Shown here: positions 51,312-59,909 of the stretch, one piece after another | How the letters are laid out: each line of letters begins with the position of its first letter | Position numbering within the stretch: the first letter of the stretch is position 1 | Origin: CAYZXL01 sp964482435 | GTDB taxonomy: Bacteria; Auribacterota; JABMQX01 | Assembly (NCBI GenBank): GCA_964482435.1 | Contig: CAYZXL010000004.1 | Span: 1 to 64,000 of the forward strand | DNA length: 64,000 nucleotides | Direction of reading: 5' to 3' | Notes under the pieces: model-generated | Database searches by the model: none | What the model saw: the letters and a program-made list of their open reading frames with translations, nothing else | What the model was told of the DNA's origin: nothing | Made by a program: the position numbers and the translations under genes

Positions 51312-51725
51312 GTCCTCGCCCTCCGTGCTTGCGCCGCGCGGCAGTTGCTTTCTCTCATCCCCCGCCAAGCCTCCGTTGCACTGTTGTCAGAACTCTACGC
51401 TCAGATGCACATTGTAACTGTCCTACGATGGCGCAGTCAACGCCGGGCGGAAACTCAAGTGCATCTCCTCACAGACCGTGCAAGGTTTGAGGACACCGGT
51501 CCGGCTTCATGCGGTTCCCGTTCTCGGAAGGCGAACCGGTAATTCGCTTGACACCGCCAGCTCTTGCCAATAACCTACGAAACGCCGACTGGATGCCGCA
51601 TGGCAGAGTGATGGAAGCTCAGGTTTACACACGTCAGCACCACCGGCGAGAAGCCGGGTTGGGAGGCTGGCGCCGGCAGGGCATTTATGCGCGACCTCGT
51701 CGAGACAACCGAAAGGAGGATTTGA
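51312..51725. other. Divergent intergenic region before the DUF6485 gene
   Basis: 414 bp without a supported gene. It contains a possible plus-strand promoter (51548-51576) and a perfect 5-bp hairpin CCGGC-GAGAA-GCCGG (51643-51657) in the presumed leader of the DUF6485 gene. Confidence 0.45.
51548..51576 (+). promoter_or_regulatory. Possible promoter of the DUF6485-YjbQ-DUF2905 group
   Basis: Perfect -35 TTGACA (51548-51553), 17-bp spacer, weak -10 TAACCT (51571-51576). Confidence 0.3.
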
Positions 51726-51932
51726 ATGGCGAAAGAGTGCAAGAATTACGAAAGAAACATGAAGAGATGTACGTGCACGTATGAGCCATGCAGCCGAAAG
51801 GGATACTGCTGCGAATGCATGATGTATCATTGGTCCATGAGGGAGTTGCCGGCATGTTTCTTCTCCAAAGAGGGCGAGAGGACGTACGACCGTTCGGTGC
51901 GGTGCTTTATCGCAGAGCAGTCGTCCCGCTGA
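51726..51932 (+). CDS. DUF6485 cysteine-rich small protein
   Basis: A 68-residue protein starting MAKECKNYERNMKRCTCTYE and continuing PCSRKGYCCECMMYHWSMRE, LPACFFSKEGERTYDRSVRC. Eight cysteines in CxC, CxxxxxxCCxC and later positions, with TYDRS near the end, are the signature of DUF6485, a likely metal-binding protein seen in anaerobic bacteria. A strong GAAAGGAGG precedes the ATG. Function unknown. Confidence 0.85.
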   Translation: MAKECKNYERNMKRCTCTYEPCSRKGYCCECMMYHWSMRELPACFFSKEGERTYDRSVRCFIAEQSSR

Positions 51933-51982
51933 TGGCGCACAACCGACAACAACAAGCCTGTCCGACGTAGCCGAAGGAGGAG

Positions 51983-52405
51983 ATGATAGTGGTTGCTACA
52001 CGGTTCATCGGTTTAGACACGGAAGGGGACTGTGACACCAGGGACATAACGGAGGAGGTGCGAAACGAGCTTCGTGAGACAAGACTGACGGAGGGCATTG
52101 TCACCGTCTTTGTCCCAGGCGCGACAGGTGGGGTGACGACGATAGAATTTGAGGAAGGACTTGTCAGGGATTTGAAAGAGATGTTCGATTCTGTGGCGCC
52201 GCAAGGGAAGCGATACTACCACGACCTGAAATGGCACGACGGGAACGGCCATTCGCACGTTCGGGCATCGCTTTTGGGTCCTTCTCTGACGGTTCCTTTC
52301 TCGAACGGCGACCTGATTTTGGGAACCTGGCAGCAAATCGTGTTCATTGATTTTGATGTGAGGAGGAGGTCTCGGAGGCTCGTCCTTCAGTTCGTCGGGG
52401 AATAG
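51983..52405 (+). CDS. YjbQ/UPF0047 family protein
   Basis: A 140-residue YjbQ-type protein: RDITEEVRNELRETRLTEGI, VTVFVPGATGGVTTIEFEEG, the His-rich KWHDGNGHSHVRASLLGPSL and TVPFSNGDLILGTWQQIVFI with DFDVRRRSR. YjbQ members can act as weak thiamine-phosphate synthases; their true role is uncertain. The ATG at 51983 follows GAAGGAGGAG. Spacing to the DUF6485 gene is 50 bp. Confidence 0.92.
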   Translation: MIVVATRFIGLDTEGDCDTRDITEEVRNELRETRLTEGIVTVFVPGATGGVTTIEFEEGLVRDLKEMFDSVAPQGKRYYHDLKWHDGNGHSHVRASLLGPSLTVPFSNGDLILGTWQQIVFIDFDVRRRSRRLVLQFVGE

Positions 52406-52528
52406 GCAGCACCGAAATCCGCCGCCAGAGCCGACACCCGGCCAGAGGGCAAGACCTGGCCTCTTCTCCGTGGCACCGGTGGGGCGTCTTGAGACGGGCT
52501 GAGTGCCAAAAAGGAGGCTTTGATTCAC

Positions 52529-52750
52529 ATGCCAACCTTTCTTGGAAAGACCTTGATCGTTCTCGGCATTCTTCTTGTCCTCGCCGGCCTCGCCATAGTC
52601 CTGAAGGTTCGGATTCCCTATCTCGGAAAGCTTCCTGGCGACATAAAGATTGAGAAGGATGGCTTCCGCTTTTACTTCCCGATTGTGACCTGCATCATTA
52701 TCAGCCTTCTTTTGACCTTGATCCTGACGCTCCTTCGGAGAAAGCAATAA
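52529..52750 (+). CDS. DUF2905 small membrane protein
   Basis: A 73-residue protein with two membrane helices: MPTFLGKTLIVLGILLVLAG with LAIVLKVR, the conserved loop IPYLGKLPGDIKIEKDGFRF, and YFPIVTCIIISLLLTLILTL. This is the full DUF2905 pattern. The ATG at 52529 is chosen over the TTG at 52520 because AAGGAGG ends only two bases before the latter. Function unknown. Confidence 0.92.
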   Translation: MPTFLGKTLIVLGILLVLAGLAIVLKVRIPYLGKLPGDIKIEKDGFRFYFPIVTCIIISLLLTLILTLLRRKQ

Positions 52751-52789
52751 GCGGCGGGCGGGGATACGTCAAATGATGAGGAGAATTGC

Positions 52790-53197
52790 ATGGAAAAGGT
52801 CGCAATCTTAGCATGTACCGGGATGGGCCAGGTCGTCGGCACAATTAGCCGTCAAATCGCCTACCGGGTGTGCGATGACCTGAGGCCGGAACAGACTGTC
52901 CTGGTGTGTCTGCCCGCCCTTGTTAAAGGCGTCGAGGAAGACATCGAGTTCATCCGGAGTTATCCCGTCATCGTCATCGAAGGGTGTAAGCAGAGGTGTG
53001 CAACGTACGCGCTTCGCCTTCGTGGCGGGGAGCCGGCGGCAGAGGTGTACGTGCCGACCGTCCTTCGCGGCTCCCAAGTCAAGGTCAAAAGGGAAGCACG
53101 GGCAGCTCTTCGAAAAGAAGAGATGAAGGTGGTGGAAAAAGGGGCCGAGAAAGTCGTTTCTCTCGTGGACGAATTGCTGGCGAGGAACAAGGAATGA
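52790..53197 (+). CDS. DGC-type putative zinc-binding protein
   Basis: A 135-residue protein: VAILACTGMGQVVGTISRQI, VLVCLPALVKGVEEDIEF, VIVIEGCKQRCATYALRLRG. The Cys-x-Gly-start, CLP and GCxxRCA motifs place it in the putative zinc-binding DGC family, here with Glu-Gly-Cys in place of Asp-Gly-Cys. A Lys/Glu-rich helical tail follows. It overlaps the aquaporin gene by four bases (ATGA at 53194-53197), so they are coupled. Confidence 0.8.
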   Translation: MEKVAILACTGMGQVVGTISRQIAYRVCDDLRPEQTVLVCLPALVKGVEEDIEFIRSYPVIVIEGCKQRCATYALRLRGGEPAAEVYVPTVLRGSQVKVKREARAALRKEEMKVVEKGAEKVVSLVDELLARNKE

Positions 53198-53934
53198 ACC
53201 TCAGAGGCAAGTACATCGCGGAATTCATCGGGACGTTCACTCTGGTGTTTATCGGCTGCGGCGCCTGCATGGCCGCGCACTAGTTCCCGGAGGAGATACG
53301 CCACGTCGGGGTGGCTCTGGCGTTCGGGTTTGTCGTGATCGGGATGATATATGCCTTCGGGCACGTTTCGGGCGCGCACATCAACCCTGCTGTAACCGTT
53401 GCGTTGGCGGTCGCAAGGAGATTTCCCTGGACAATGGTGGGGCCGTACCTCGCAGTTCAGATGGCCGGGGCCTTACTGGCGAGTCTTCTCCACTCGCTGG
53501 TCTTCGGCGAGGTCGCAAGAAAAGCAGCTTTTGGCGCCACCGTGCCTCTGGAAGGCAACGTGTTGCAGGGACTGGCACTGGAGACAATCCTGACCTTTTT
53601 CCTTATGACGGTCGTCATGGGTGTCGCAACGGACAAGAGGGCGGCGCCAGGAATCGCCGGGATTGCGATCGGTTTCACGGTCTCGTTCGACTGCCTGGCA
53701 GCGGGAAAGTGTTGTGGTGCTTCCATGAATCCCGCGCGAAGCTTTGGTCCCGCGATCCTTGCCGGGGGACCGGCTCTACAGCATTTGTGGATTTACTTCG
53801 TCGCGCCGCTTGTGGGAAGCGCCATCGCCGCGCTTGTCTACGAGCGGCTGCGGGGCGGAGAAGAGTTCGCCCTTTCTGTTCCGCGGGATGTGAACGTCAG
53901 TCGTCCCGGCAAGCAGGCCAGACCACCGCGGTAA
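53194..53934 (+). pseudogene. Aquaporin/MIP-family channel interrupted by an in-frame TAG
   Basis: The frame starts MNLRGKYIAEFIGTFTLVFI with GCGACMAAH, then meets TAG at 53281-53283 (codon 30). It continues in the same frame with FPEEIRHVGVALAFGFVVIG and the rest of a MIP channel: the two NPA motifs GAHINPAVTVALA and GASMNPARSFGPAIL, and six hydrophobic segments in all. One C to T change (CAG to TAG) explains the stop. An internal ATG-less restart would lack helix 1. RF1 is present and TAG is a normal stop here, so the gene is probably broken, unless read-through occurs. It would conduct water, glycerol or another small solute. Confidence 0.85.
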
Positions 53935-54349
53935 GGATGGTGCCCGCTAAGAATCCTCGCCAGGGATAGCTTTTGTTCGCCGCGGCGCAGCAGCAACCTC
54001 CCTTCTAACAAGCCATTCTAACTCAGCAGCGTCTTTTCTTCTTTCGACCCAGAACCTCCGTCCAGGTTCACTCTACTCCGGCCAAACCCCACAATGTGGA
54101 GAAGCGGCGCCGCGAAGTCCTTTCTTCGGCATGCTGTTAGGTCGGGAAGGAGCGCCCCAATAGCAAATTCAAAGGCCGCCTATCTCCATCTTTCGGTGCG
54201 TAAGCAAACGAAGAGGAAAGGGCCTCCATGGCGGCGTGAGACATTAGCCTTTGAGGTCACGTGAGTTAGGTCGGACGGAGTTTCTTTGCAGTGCTTCGGC
54301 CCCCCAATTGCATTTGCCTCTCCCGGGGGAATCTCCCGGAAGGTGAACG
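53935..54349. other. Intergenic region before the receiver genes
   Basis: 415 bp, no supported gene. It has a GC palindrome (GCGGCGCCGC near 54106-54115). A GGTCGGGAAGGAGC segment near 54150 recalls SRP RNA but lacks the rest of the motif. No clear promoter. Confidence 0.4.
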
Positions 54350-54742
54350 ATGGGAATGATTGAGCCGACCGTGGCCGTTGCCAGCACCGACCCGGAGCTG
54401 GCGCCAGAGCTTTGCGAGCGGCTTGCCTCGAGCAACTGTCGAGTGATCCTCGTAACGAACATTGGGAGGCTTGCTGAGCGAGTCAAGGAAACGGACGTTC
54501 ACGTGGCCGTCGTTGACCTTGACATGACAGCCGGGGAACACCGGCGCCTGGTAGAGGAGCTGCGGACACTTGACAGACATCTTGGGCTTATCGTGGTGGC
54601 GGGGCGCTGTTCGGAGGAAGATGAAGTGTATCTCCGGTCGAGGGGAGTGTCTTACCTCGCCTTTAAGCCGGCCGAACTCGACCGTCTGGCGGAGATTGTG
54701 GACGAATCTGCCAGGATGGCGGCCAAAAAGAAATATTGCTGA
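54350..54742 (+). CDS. Single-domain receiver (CheY-like) protein
   Basis: A 130-residue receiver-like protein: TVAVASTDPELAPELCERLA, the strand with the presumed phospho-acceptor Asp in VHVAVVDLDMTAG, LGLIVVAGRCSEEDEVYLRS and the switch Lys in VSYLAFKPAELDRL. The usual acidic pair of the first loop is reduced to Asp15-Pro-Glu, so phosphorylation may be weak. GGAAGGTGA precedes the ATG. No output domain; it lies 113 bp before a second receiver gene. Confidence 0.7.
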   Translation: MGMIEPTVAVASTDPELAPELCERLASSNCRVILVTNIGRLAERVKETDVHVAVVDLDMTAGEHRRLVEELRTLDRHLGLIVVAGRCSEEDEVYLRSRGVSYLAFKPAELDRLAEIVDESARMAAKKKYC

Positions 54743-54854
54743 CGGATAGCGGGTTGCACCGACGTGAGCTGTTTTTCGGCGTAGTGCGCCGGCTGGGTGT
54801 CCCTCCCTGCTGGAAAACAAGGAACATGCTGGCTTTGCTCTGAAGGAGAACAAC

Positions 54855-55880
54855 GTGGCAACGAAGCCTCTTCCCGGAATGACAGAAGACGACCTCAACC
54901 CTTTAGATAAAACAGGGGAGCGAGGGCATGTCCTTGTCGCTGACGACGATGACGCCTTGCGAGGTCTCCTTGCCAGCGTCCTGAAGAGGGATGGCTATCT
55001 GGTTTCATTGGCAGCAACCGGAGAGGAAGCTGTCGGAATCGTCGCCGCCGGGGATGTGGACGTGGCCCTCATTGATGTGAAAATGCCGGGCCTCAATGGC
55101 ATCGAAGTCCTGAAACGCTCCAAGAGAATTGATCCGGAAATAGAGGCCGTCATTATCACCGGCTTCTCCGGTGCGGAGACGGCAGAGGATGCCCTGAGAA
55201 ACGGCGCCTACGATTTCATCAGGAAGCCCTTCGCGGACATCAAGCAGATTCCCCGGTGCGTTCGCAGAGCTGCGGAGAGACGCAGGATGTCGCAGCGAGC
55301 TTCAACGTTGATGCGGGAAGTCTCCAGCCAAAAACGCCTCCTCGACGAAAAAGCGACGGAGCTGAGGCTGCTGTATGAGCTGAGCAAGGGAATTCCGCAC
55401 GTCCTGAATCACGAGAAGCTCTCATCCCATCTGCTGGAGACGTTGCTTTCGCTGACGAGCGTCGAGGCTTGCTCCGCTTTTCTCCTGCGGAAGAGCCCTC
55501 CGATTCTGATTGTGAAGTCCAGGCGGCCGATGAGTGAGGCGCTGCTGGCCCAAGCGATGGAGCTTGTTGTTCGCGAGGCAAGCGAGCTGACAGGCCAGGA
55601 TTTTTCAGCAAATTCAGTCAATGTGCGATACGACCATGTCCACAGCAATTCCGGCGGGGACACCTCTGAGCCGCCCGGCAAGGTGAGCGGGGAGTGGAGT
55701 CTTGGAGTGACTGTGGCTGGAGAGATGGTTTGCATCCTGAGCGTCCTGGTGTTCGACGATGCCAGTGTCAGCCCGGATGACATGCGCCTGTTCTCGAGGA
55801 TGGCCGAGCACGCCTCACAGACCATCGAAGGGGTAAGGCGAGCCATTGACGAGGAGAAGGCAGAATGTCGGCCCAGATAG
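54855..55880 (+). CDS. Response regulator with receiver and GAF-like domain
   Basis: A 341-residue protein from GTG 54855 (GAAGGAGAA upstream). The receiver domain (~25-145) is complete: HVLVADDDDALRGLLASVLK, Asp acceptor in VALIDVKMPGLNGIEVL, VIITGFSGAETAEDALRNGA and Lys in YDFIRKPFAD. A coiled linker (EVSSQKRLLDEKATELRLLY) leads to a GAF-like sensor (~190-330) with LLETLLSLTSVEACSAFLLR and VTVAGEMVCILSVLVFDD. There is no kinase, cyclase or DNA-binding output, so it may signal by protein contact. Confidence 0.8.
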   Translation: MATKPLPGMTEDDLNPLDKTGERGHVLVADDDDALRGLLASVLKRDGYLVSLAATGEEAVGIVAAGDVDVALIDVKMPGLNGIEVLKRSKRIDPEIEAVIITGFSGAETAEDALRNGAYDFIRKPFADIKQIPRCVRRAAERRRMSQRASTLMREVSSQKRLLDEKATELRLLYELSKGIPHVLNHEKLSSHLLETLLSLTSVEACSAFLLRKSPPILIVKSRRPMSEALLAQAMELVVREASELTGQDFSANSVNVRYDHVHSNSGGDTSEPPGKVSGEWSLGVTVAGEMVCILSVLVFDDASVSPDDMRLFSRMAEHASQTIEGVRRAIDEEKAECRPR

Positions 55881-55953
55881 ATGGCATGAGGGCGTGAGAG
55901 GGGGATGCACGAATGTCGCCAGTAACTCTTTAACGGCACAGGGAGGTCTGCAA

Positions 55954-56232
55954 ATGTACAACACTTCGCACACAGGAAAAGCCGTGACTGTCGTGGGGGC
56001 AAGCCTTTTTCTGGTCGCGGCGGCTGCCTTGAGCCTTTCCCTGTACGGGGGAAGACCCAGCACTGCGAAGACCGTGGTTCTGATGGTCTTCGCGATACTG
56101 TCCGCACTCGTCCTGTTCATCGGGCAATACATCACTTCTGCGGAGGGCAACAAGGAGAAGAGTAACACGGGGACTTCAGAGGCAGCGCTGCGGGGTTTGT
56201 CCCGGCAGACAAAACACGGTGCGAGGCACTAA
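55954..56232 (+). CDS. Small membrane protein, two helices
   Basis: A 92-residue protein from the ATG at 55954 (GGGAGGTCTGCAA upstream). Two membrane helices: KAVTVVGASLFLVAAAALSL and TVVLMVFAILSALVLFIGQY, and a hydrophilic basic tail (SEAALRGLSRQTKHGARH). The upstream in-frame ATG at 55846 lies in the preceding gene and is less likely. No family recognised. Confidence 0.6.
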   Translation: MYNTSHTGKAVTVVGASLFLVAAAALSLSLYGGRPSTAKTVVLMVFAILSALVLFIGQYITSAEGNKEKSNTGTSEAALRGLSRQTKHGARH

Positions 56233-56675
56233 ACCCTCCGGGCGCTGAATCTCTGTCTCAGACAAGGCGCTTCCGGTTGTCCGATGCCAATGGCGGCCCT
56301 CCTCTGGAGATAAGAGCGCACCCACACCTCATCTCTGCTCGGTCTGCAACCTTTTCCAGCCGCTCCCAACCTTGTCACGACCGCTTCCGTCCGTGCAAGG
56401 TTGGCTGTCGGCCCACCGCAAAACCCCGCCTGGAGGGGAAAACGGGCTGCTCCCCATTCAGGCGGACCGACTGCTTCCCCGCTTGAAGCGAGGCAATCAG
56501 TCCTGGCACAGTGCGTGTGTTCTCGTCCGTGCCTGCTTTCCGGCTGAGCTACAGAAGCTGTTTCGCCTCCGGGCGCCGCTCAAGTGAGGCGGCCTCCAAC
56601 TGGGCCTTGAAAGCGGCCCTTGGTTCCGTAAACTAAGGGAAGCCTGGCTTATCAGGATTATCGAGTGACGAAACC
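56233..56675. other. Intergenic region before the transglutaminase-ligase set
   Basis: 443 bp without a supported gene. It holds a strong hairpin (56366-56404). A GC-rich stretch follows, and the last 60 bp are AT-richer (AAACTAAGGGAAGCC, TTATCAGGATTATCG), where a promoter would be expected. Confidence 0.45.
56366..56404. repeat. 13-bp inverted repeat (strong hairpin)
   Basis: CCAACCTTG (56366-56374) pairs with CAAGGTTGG (56396-56404), and CACG (56376-56379) with CGTG (56392-56395), with one bulged T and a 12-nt loop. No T run follows on the plus strand, so it is more likely an mRNA structure or protein site than an intrinsic terminator. Confidence 0.6.
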
Positions 56676-58256
56676 GTGAAAGAACAACGACTCACAGTTT
56701 GGGCAGTAGTCATACTTTTTCTCCTCGGCGCCTCCGCCGCCGCGGCGCGCCTCCTTCTTCGGCAGAACAGCTCTGTCGCAGAGAAGGGCAGCCTCTGGCA
56801 ATTGACTTATGATATTAGCTTCACGGCGAACAAACCGGGCACGCGAATCCACGTCGCTCTGCCGAACAGCACCCGCGATTGTCGCGTCTCTCGCGAGGAT
56901 TTCTCCAACTCAGGGCTGTCCATCGGCGTCGTGCGAAACCGGCGGACAGGAAGCCGGAGTATAGTAGCCGTTCCAGTCAAGTGGCCTGATAGAGTCAGCC
57001 TGGCCGCTCGATTCGACATTCAGGTCTCACCCGGCAAAGGCCCGTCCGATCGCACCCTCAGGCAAGCTCTGTCAACTGAAGAAAGGTCTCATTACCTTCA
57101 AGCAGACAAGGGCATCCAGGTCGGCAGCCCGGGGGTTTCCGAAGTTCTCATGGGGCTTTCCCGAGGAAGCACTCGCCCCGCGGGCCTACTCCAGCGAATC
57201 TTTGAATACTGCTGGGAAGATATCGAGCCGGGCGACTACGCCGGGCCGTCGGATGCGGCGGGCGCTTTGTCTTACGGGGCACCGAGCGTCCTCGGCCGCG
57301 CCAGAGCCATGGTTGCCCTGTGCCGAACCGGAGGGATACCTTCCCGATTGATCCTCGGATTCATTGTCCGAAGCCAGAAAAACGCCCGACCCCATGTCTG
57401 GGTGGAAGCCTTCAATGGCACAAGGTGGATGCCCTACGACCCGGAACTCGGCTATTCGCAAGAACTCCCCGCGAACTACCTCCCTGTGAGACGCGACAGC
57501 ACGACTCTCGTCGCAACTTCAGAACCCCTCGACCTGCTCTCTAAGTTTTCGATACGCCGGGCGCCCGTCGCCTCGACTTCCACAACTTTCAGCAGGCAGA
57601 CCCTTTTCGACTTCGTGGACCTGACCCGTCTGCCCGCCGGGATGCAGGAAACCCTGGCCATCATCCTTCTTCTGCCCGCAGGAGCTTTGATCACGGCTGT
57701 GTTCCGGAACTTGATAGGCGTGGAGACCTTTGGAACTTTTGCCCCCGCATTGCTCGCCTTGAGCTGCGTTTACGCGGATTGGCGTATGGGCCTTATTGTG
57801 TTCGTTCTTGTGGTCGCGATTGGACTGAGCACCCGGGCTTTGCTTCACCGTATGAGGCTCTTGATGGTTCCAAGGCTGAGCATCATTCTGACGGTCATCG
57901 TCCTCTGCATGGCTCTGGCGGTTCTGGTGTTGGATTATCTCGGGCTTACGCCGAGCGCTCGGGCGGTGATCCTCCCGCTCGTCATTATGACAATGATGAT
58001 TGAGAGGTTCTACGTCACCTCCGAAGAGGACGGTGTGACGTACGCATTGAAGCTTCTCGCGGGGACAATAGTGGTGGCTGGGTGCTGCCTTGTTCTGTTG
58101 CGGTGGAAGGAACTTGGCCGCGTCGCGTTGCGTTTCCCGGAAAGTACGCTGTTCATCGCCGCAGCGCTGTTACTGATAGGAAGATATTCCGGATACCGTC
58201 TGACGGAGCTCCTCCGTTTCAGGGACTTGAAGGGGGGTTCCAAGCAAGGAGATTGA
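56676..58256 (+). CDS. Inactive-transglutaminase-like protein fused to 7 membrane helices
   Basis: A 526-residue protein (GTG start). It has an N-terminal membrane anchor, an extracytoplasmic transglutaminase-like domain and a C-terminal block of about seven helices (LAIILLLPAGALITAVFRNL to the end). The transglutaminase core reads RAMVALCRTGGIPSRLILGF, HVWVEAFNGTRWMPYDPELG: the His and Asp positions are present, but the catalytic Cys position appears to be absent. This matches the 'UUP1/7TM-transglutaminase' proteins usually encoded next to a RimK-related ligase, exactly as here (one base before 58258). It probably presents or senses a peptide-linked substrate at the membrane. Confidence 0.8.
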   Translation: MKEQRLTVWAVVILFLLGASAAAARLLLRQNSSVAEKGSLWQLTYDISFTANKPGTRIHVALPNSTRDCRVSREDFSNSGLSIGVVRNRRTGSRSIVAVPVKWPDRVSLAARFDIQVSPGKGPSDRTLRQALSTEERSHYLQADKGIQVGSPGVSEVLMGLSRGSTRPAGLLQRIFEYCWEDIEPGDYAGPSDAAGALSYGAPSVLGRARAMVALCRTGGIPSRLILGFIVRSQKNARPHVWVEAFNGTRWMPYDPELGYSQELPANYLPVRRDSTTLVATSEPLDLLSKFSIRRAPVASTSTTFSRQTLFDFVDLTRLPAGMQETLAIILLLPAGALITAVFRNLIGVETFGTFAPALLALSCVYADWRMGLIVFVLVVAIGLSTRALLHRMRLLMVPRLSIILTVIVLCMALAVLVLDYLGLTPSARAVILPLVIMTMMIERFYVTSEEDGVTYALKLLAGTIVVAGCCLVLLRWKELGRVALRFPESTLFIAAALLLIGRYSGYRLTELLRFRDLKGGSKQGD

Positions 58257-58257
58257 A

Positions 58258-59187
58258 ATGTTCGGAATGACGCAAAAGCGGTTCTGGGCATGGCCCTGGG
58301 AACTCAGGCGCAATGGCGTCCTGGGGATCAACGCCCGCAACATCGGTTTCGTCTTCCGGCTCAACCCGCGTCGCCTGTATCCGCGTGTGGATGACAAAGC
58401 TATCACCAAGCAAATCTGCGAGTCGAAAGGAATTCCCGTCCCTGAAACGTACGCGGTCATCGAGCGGTTCGGCGACATTCGGCGCTTTTCGGAGTTGACT
58501 GCGACTCGCAAAGAGTTCGTCGTCAAGCCAGCGAGAGGCTGCGGGGGCCGGGGTGTCCTGGTTATTGCCGGGCACATCGGCACTGAATTCTATGTCTTAG
58601 GCGGCCAGACGCTTTCTCTCGCAGAGATGCGATACCATCTTTCCTCAACTCTGTCCGGACTTTATTCCCTTGGCGGTCGGCCGGACAAAGTCATCATCGA
58701 ACAGCGAATCACCGTGCATCCGGTCTTTGAAAACCTCGCCTACGGCGGGACACCGGACGTCAGGGTCATCGTCCACCGCTACACGCCTTTCATTGCGATG
58801 CTTCGGCTACCCACTCGCGAATCTCGAGGTCGCGCTAACCTCCACCAGGGAGCCGTGGGCGTCGGCATTGACATGCGTACGGGCCGGACGACAAGCGCCG
58901 TTTGCCACGACCGACGGGTGGCTCGCCACCCCGATACCGGTCTCCCGATTCATGAGATTGAAATCCCGTTTTGGTCGGAGATACTTGCCATCGCCGTGAA
59001 TCTCAGCCGCGCGCTGGAGCTGGGCTACATCGGCATCGACATCCTTCTCGACGAGAAGCGAGGCCCCCTTGTCTTAGAGGCCAATGCCCGCCCCGGCTTG
59101 AGCATTCAGATTGCGAACGGCTATGGACTCCTTTCCCGGCGCCGATACGTTGGGCGGGCTCGCGTCAGCCCCCCGGCTGTCGCTTAA
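58258..59187 (+). CDS. RimK-related alpha-L-glutamate ligase-like ATP-grasp protein
   Basis: A 309-residue ATP-grasp enzyme of the RimK-related type: MGINxRNxxFI-like NARNIGFVFRLNPRRLYPRV, DKAITKQICESKGIPVPETY, the nucleotide-binding EFVVKPARGCGGRGVLVI and LGYIGIDILLDEKRGPLVLE with ANARPGLSIQIAN. It should join an amino acid (often Glu) to a carboxylate through an acyl phosphate. Family members pair with 7TM transglutaminase-like proteins, as here. The start follows AAGGAGATTGAA. The substrate is unknown. Confidence 0.85.
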   Translation: MFGMTQKRFWAWPWELRRNGVLGINARNIGFVFRLNPRRLYPRVDDKAITKQICESKGIPVPETYAVIERFGDIRRFSELTATRKEFVVKPARGCGGRGVLVIAGHIGTEFYVLGGQTLSLAEMRYHLSSTLSGLYSLGGRPDKVIIEQRITVHPVFENLAYGGTPDVRVIVHRYTPFIAMLRLPTRESRGRANLHQGAVGVGIDMRTGRTTSAVCHDRRVARHPDTGLPIHEIEIPFWSEILAIAVNLSRALELGYIGIDILLDEKRGPLVLEANARPGLSIQIANGYGLLSRRRYVGRARVSPPAVA

Positions 59188-59306
59188 TCTGTTCCTTACG
59201 ACCGTGCTTCTTGAGGCAGAGGTTTTTGGCTCGGGGAAAGAATGCCGACGCTCGTTCGGGTTTTGTCTTCGGCGTTGAACGCATAGGGTTCATTCAGGAA
59301 AAGCAC

Positions 59307-59909
59307 ATGAAAGTCGCAGTGATTGTTGCCCATCCCGACGACGAGACAATATGGGCCGGCGGGTTCATTCTCCGCCACCCTGAATGGGACTGGACTGTGC
59401 TGAGCATGTGCCGGGCAAGTGACCCTGACCGTTCCGCTAAGTTCAAAGCCGTCTGCAAGCGCTTCGGCGCAGCCAGCGTCATCCTCGACCTCAACGACAG
59501 CAATCCGCTGCTTCCCATAGACCCCCGAAAGGACATCGGCGACCGAATCAAGGAGGCGCTCGGAGAAAGGACCTGGGACTTGTGTCTGACTCATGGAAGC
59601 AACGGAGAGTACGGACACCAGAGACACAAGGAGGTTCATGCCGAAGTTGTCCGGTTAGTCACTGAAGAAATCCTCCGGTGTGACGAGCTGTGGGCGTTCG
59701 CTTACGAGTGTGACAGCCAGACGGGCGACTGTACCGCGGCCCTGCAGGCGGACGTATTTGTGGGGCTTACGGAAGAAGAATTCGCCGAGAAAAAGCGTAT
59801 AATCCATGAGGAGTATGGCTGTAGCCACGATTCGTTCGAGTCGAGGGCGTGCATTTTGGAGGAGGCTTTCCGCCGCATAAAAGAAGTTTCAAAGGGAGTA
59901 CGACGATGA
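59307..59909 (+). CDS. PIG-L/LmbE-family deacetylase
   Basis: A 200-residue zinc deacetylase: the metal-binding AHPDDETIWAGG at residues 8-19 and GHQRHKEVHAEVV later supply the usual Asp/His ligands, with LTHGSNGEYG before it. The family removes N-acetyl groups from GlcNAc-linked compounds such as GlcNAc-inositol or GlcNAc-malate. AGGAAAAGCAC precedes the ATG at 59307. Its stop overlaps the glycosyltransferase start by four bases. The GT4/PIG-L pair recalls mycothiol and bacillithiol synthesis, but no cysteine-adding enzyme is seen nearby. Confidence 0.88.
   Translation: MKVAVIVAHPDDETIWAGGFILRHPEWDWTVLSMCRASDPDRSAKFKAVCKRFGAASVILDLNDSNPLLPIDPRKDIGDRIKEALGERTWDLCLTHGSNGEYGHQRHKEVHAEVVRLVTEEILRCDELWAFAYECDSQTGDCTAALQADVFVGLTEEEFAEKKRIIHEEYGCSHDSFESRACILEEAFRRIKEVSKGVRR

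Noticed and set aside
8255..53934. Genome-wide amber recoding as explanation of the two in-frame TAG codons
   Set aside because: trmD, prmC and the GspI-like gene end in TAG, and prfA (RF1) is intact, so TAG works as a stop in this genome.
54130..54175. Possible SRP (4.5S) RNA core near GGTCGGGAAGGAGC
   Set aside because: The conserved GGAAGCAGCC side and flanking stems are missing, and no matching 5' strand was found.
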